Source: Symsagittifera roscoffensis
Taxonomy: Eukaryota; Xenacoelomorpha; Acoela; Convolutidae
Length of the DNA: 64,000 nucleotides
Assembly: GCF_963678635.1 (NCBI RefSeq)
Contig: NC_087063.1
Coordinates: forward strand, 848,287-912,286
Direction: 5' to 3'
Positions within the stretch are counted from its first letter, which is position 1; each line of letters starts with the position of its first letter. A model generated the notes under the pieces. It worked only from the letters and a program-made list of their open reading frames with translations, was not told the origin of the DNA and did not search any database. Of the stretch, positions 63,803 through 64,000 are shown one piece after another. Made by a program: the position numbers and the translations under genes.

Positions 63803-64000
63803 CTAAATACAAATGACAATTGGAATGCTAGTTAAGTCATACGCTTTCTGCAGACAAAAATAGAGACGTTTTATAACAAAACTCTTAACACTATCACTAC
63901 AACCGGTCAGAGCTTTAAAACGGGTTGAATGAATTAGATGGAGGGGGTGTGAACCTGAATAGCTGACCAGGTGTAGTTACATTTGTAGCAATACACCACA

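Noticed and set aside
1-64000. CRISPR arrays, rRNA genes or bacterial operons
   Set aside because: No regularly spaced identical short repeats and no rRNA-like sequence. Intron-bearing genes show a eukaryotic genome.

Overview
The window is AT-rich genomic DNA from an invertebrate animal. It carries two multi-exon genes with GT-AG introns, both on the minus strand, and many mobile elements. I cannot name the species.

Gene 1 (2466-39068, minus) is a complete DEG/ENaC-type sodium channel. Nine coding exons join in frame to give 899 residues. The extracellular part carries two LDL-receptor class A modules and a CUB domain, followed by two furin-like basic sites. Intron 4 (22.6 kb) holds a complete Maverick/Polinton at 18470-35626. 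It is 17.2 kb long, with about 575-bp terminal inverted repeats and a 6-bp target duplication, and it sits inside an older fold-back element. Intron 5 holds a 4.7-kb polypurine tract flanked by exact 52-bp direct repeats.

The Polinton has a minus-strand morphogenesis block: adenain-like protease, major capsid protein, basic core protein, penton-like minor capsid protein, frameshifted integrase, a conserved ORF, packaging ATPase, small membrane proteins, an exonuclease-like protein and two PC4-like proteins. It also has a plus-strand, protein-primed family B DNA polymerase with two frame breaks. Its non-coding parts carry consensus animal transcription-factor sites. Upstream of the polymerase are twelve heat-shock pentamers, three CRE palindromes in a 60-bp tandem repeat, a TATA box and a leader intron. 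Elsewhere there are a CArG/TATA palindrome with an AP-1 site and a five-fold CCAAT array. These promoters are the most unusual thing in the window.

39.1-49.6 kb has no convincing gene and contains a 1.75-kb tandem duplication and dispersed repeats.

49.6-58.8 kb is a decayed Ty3/gypsy-like interior (gag, protease, integrase, no reverse transcriptase) between 2.45-kb direct repeats that are about 99.6% identical. The repeats look like LTRs by position, but each contains the terminal coding exon of gene 2.

Gene 2 (57597 to beyond 64000, minus) is the 3' part of an ENL/AF9 (MLLT1/MLLT3) homologue. It has a long Ser/acidic/Lys linker and a C-terminal AHD split over the last two exons. The YEATS domain expected for the family would lie outside the window.
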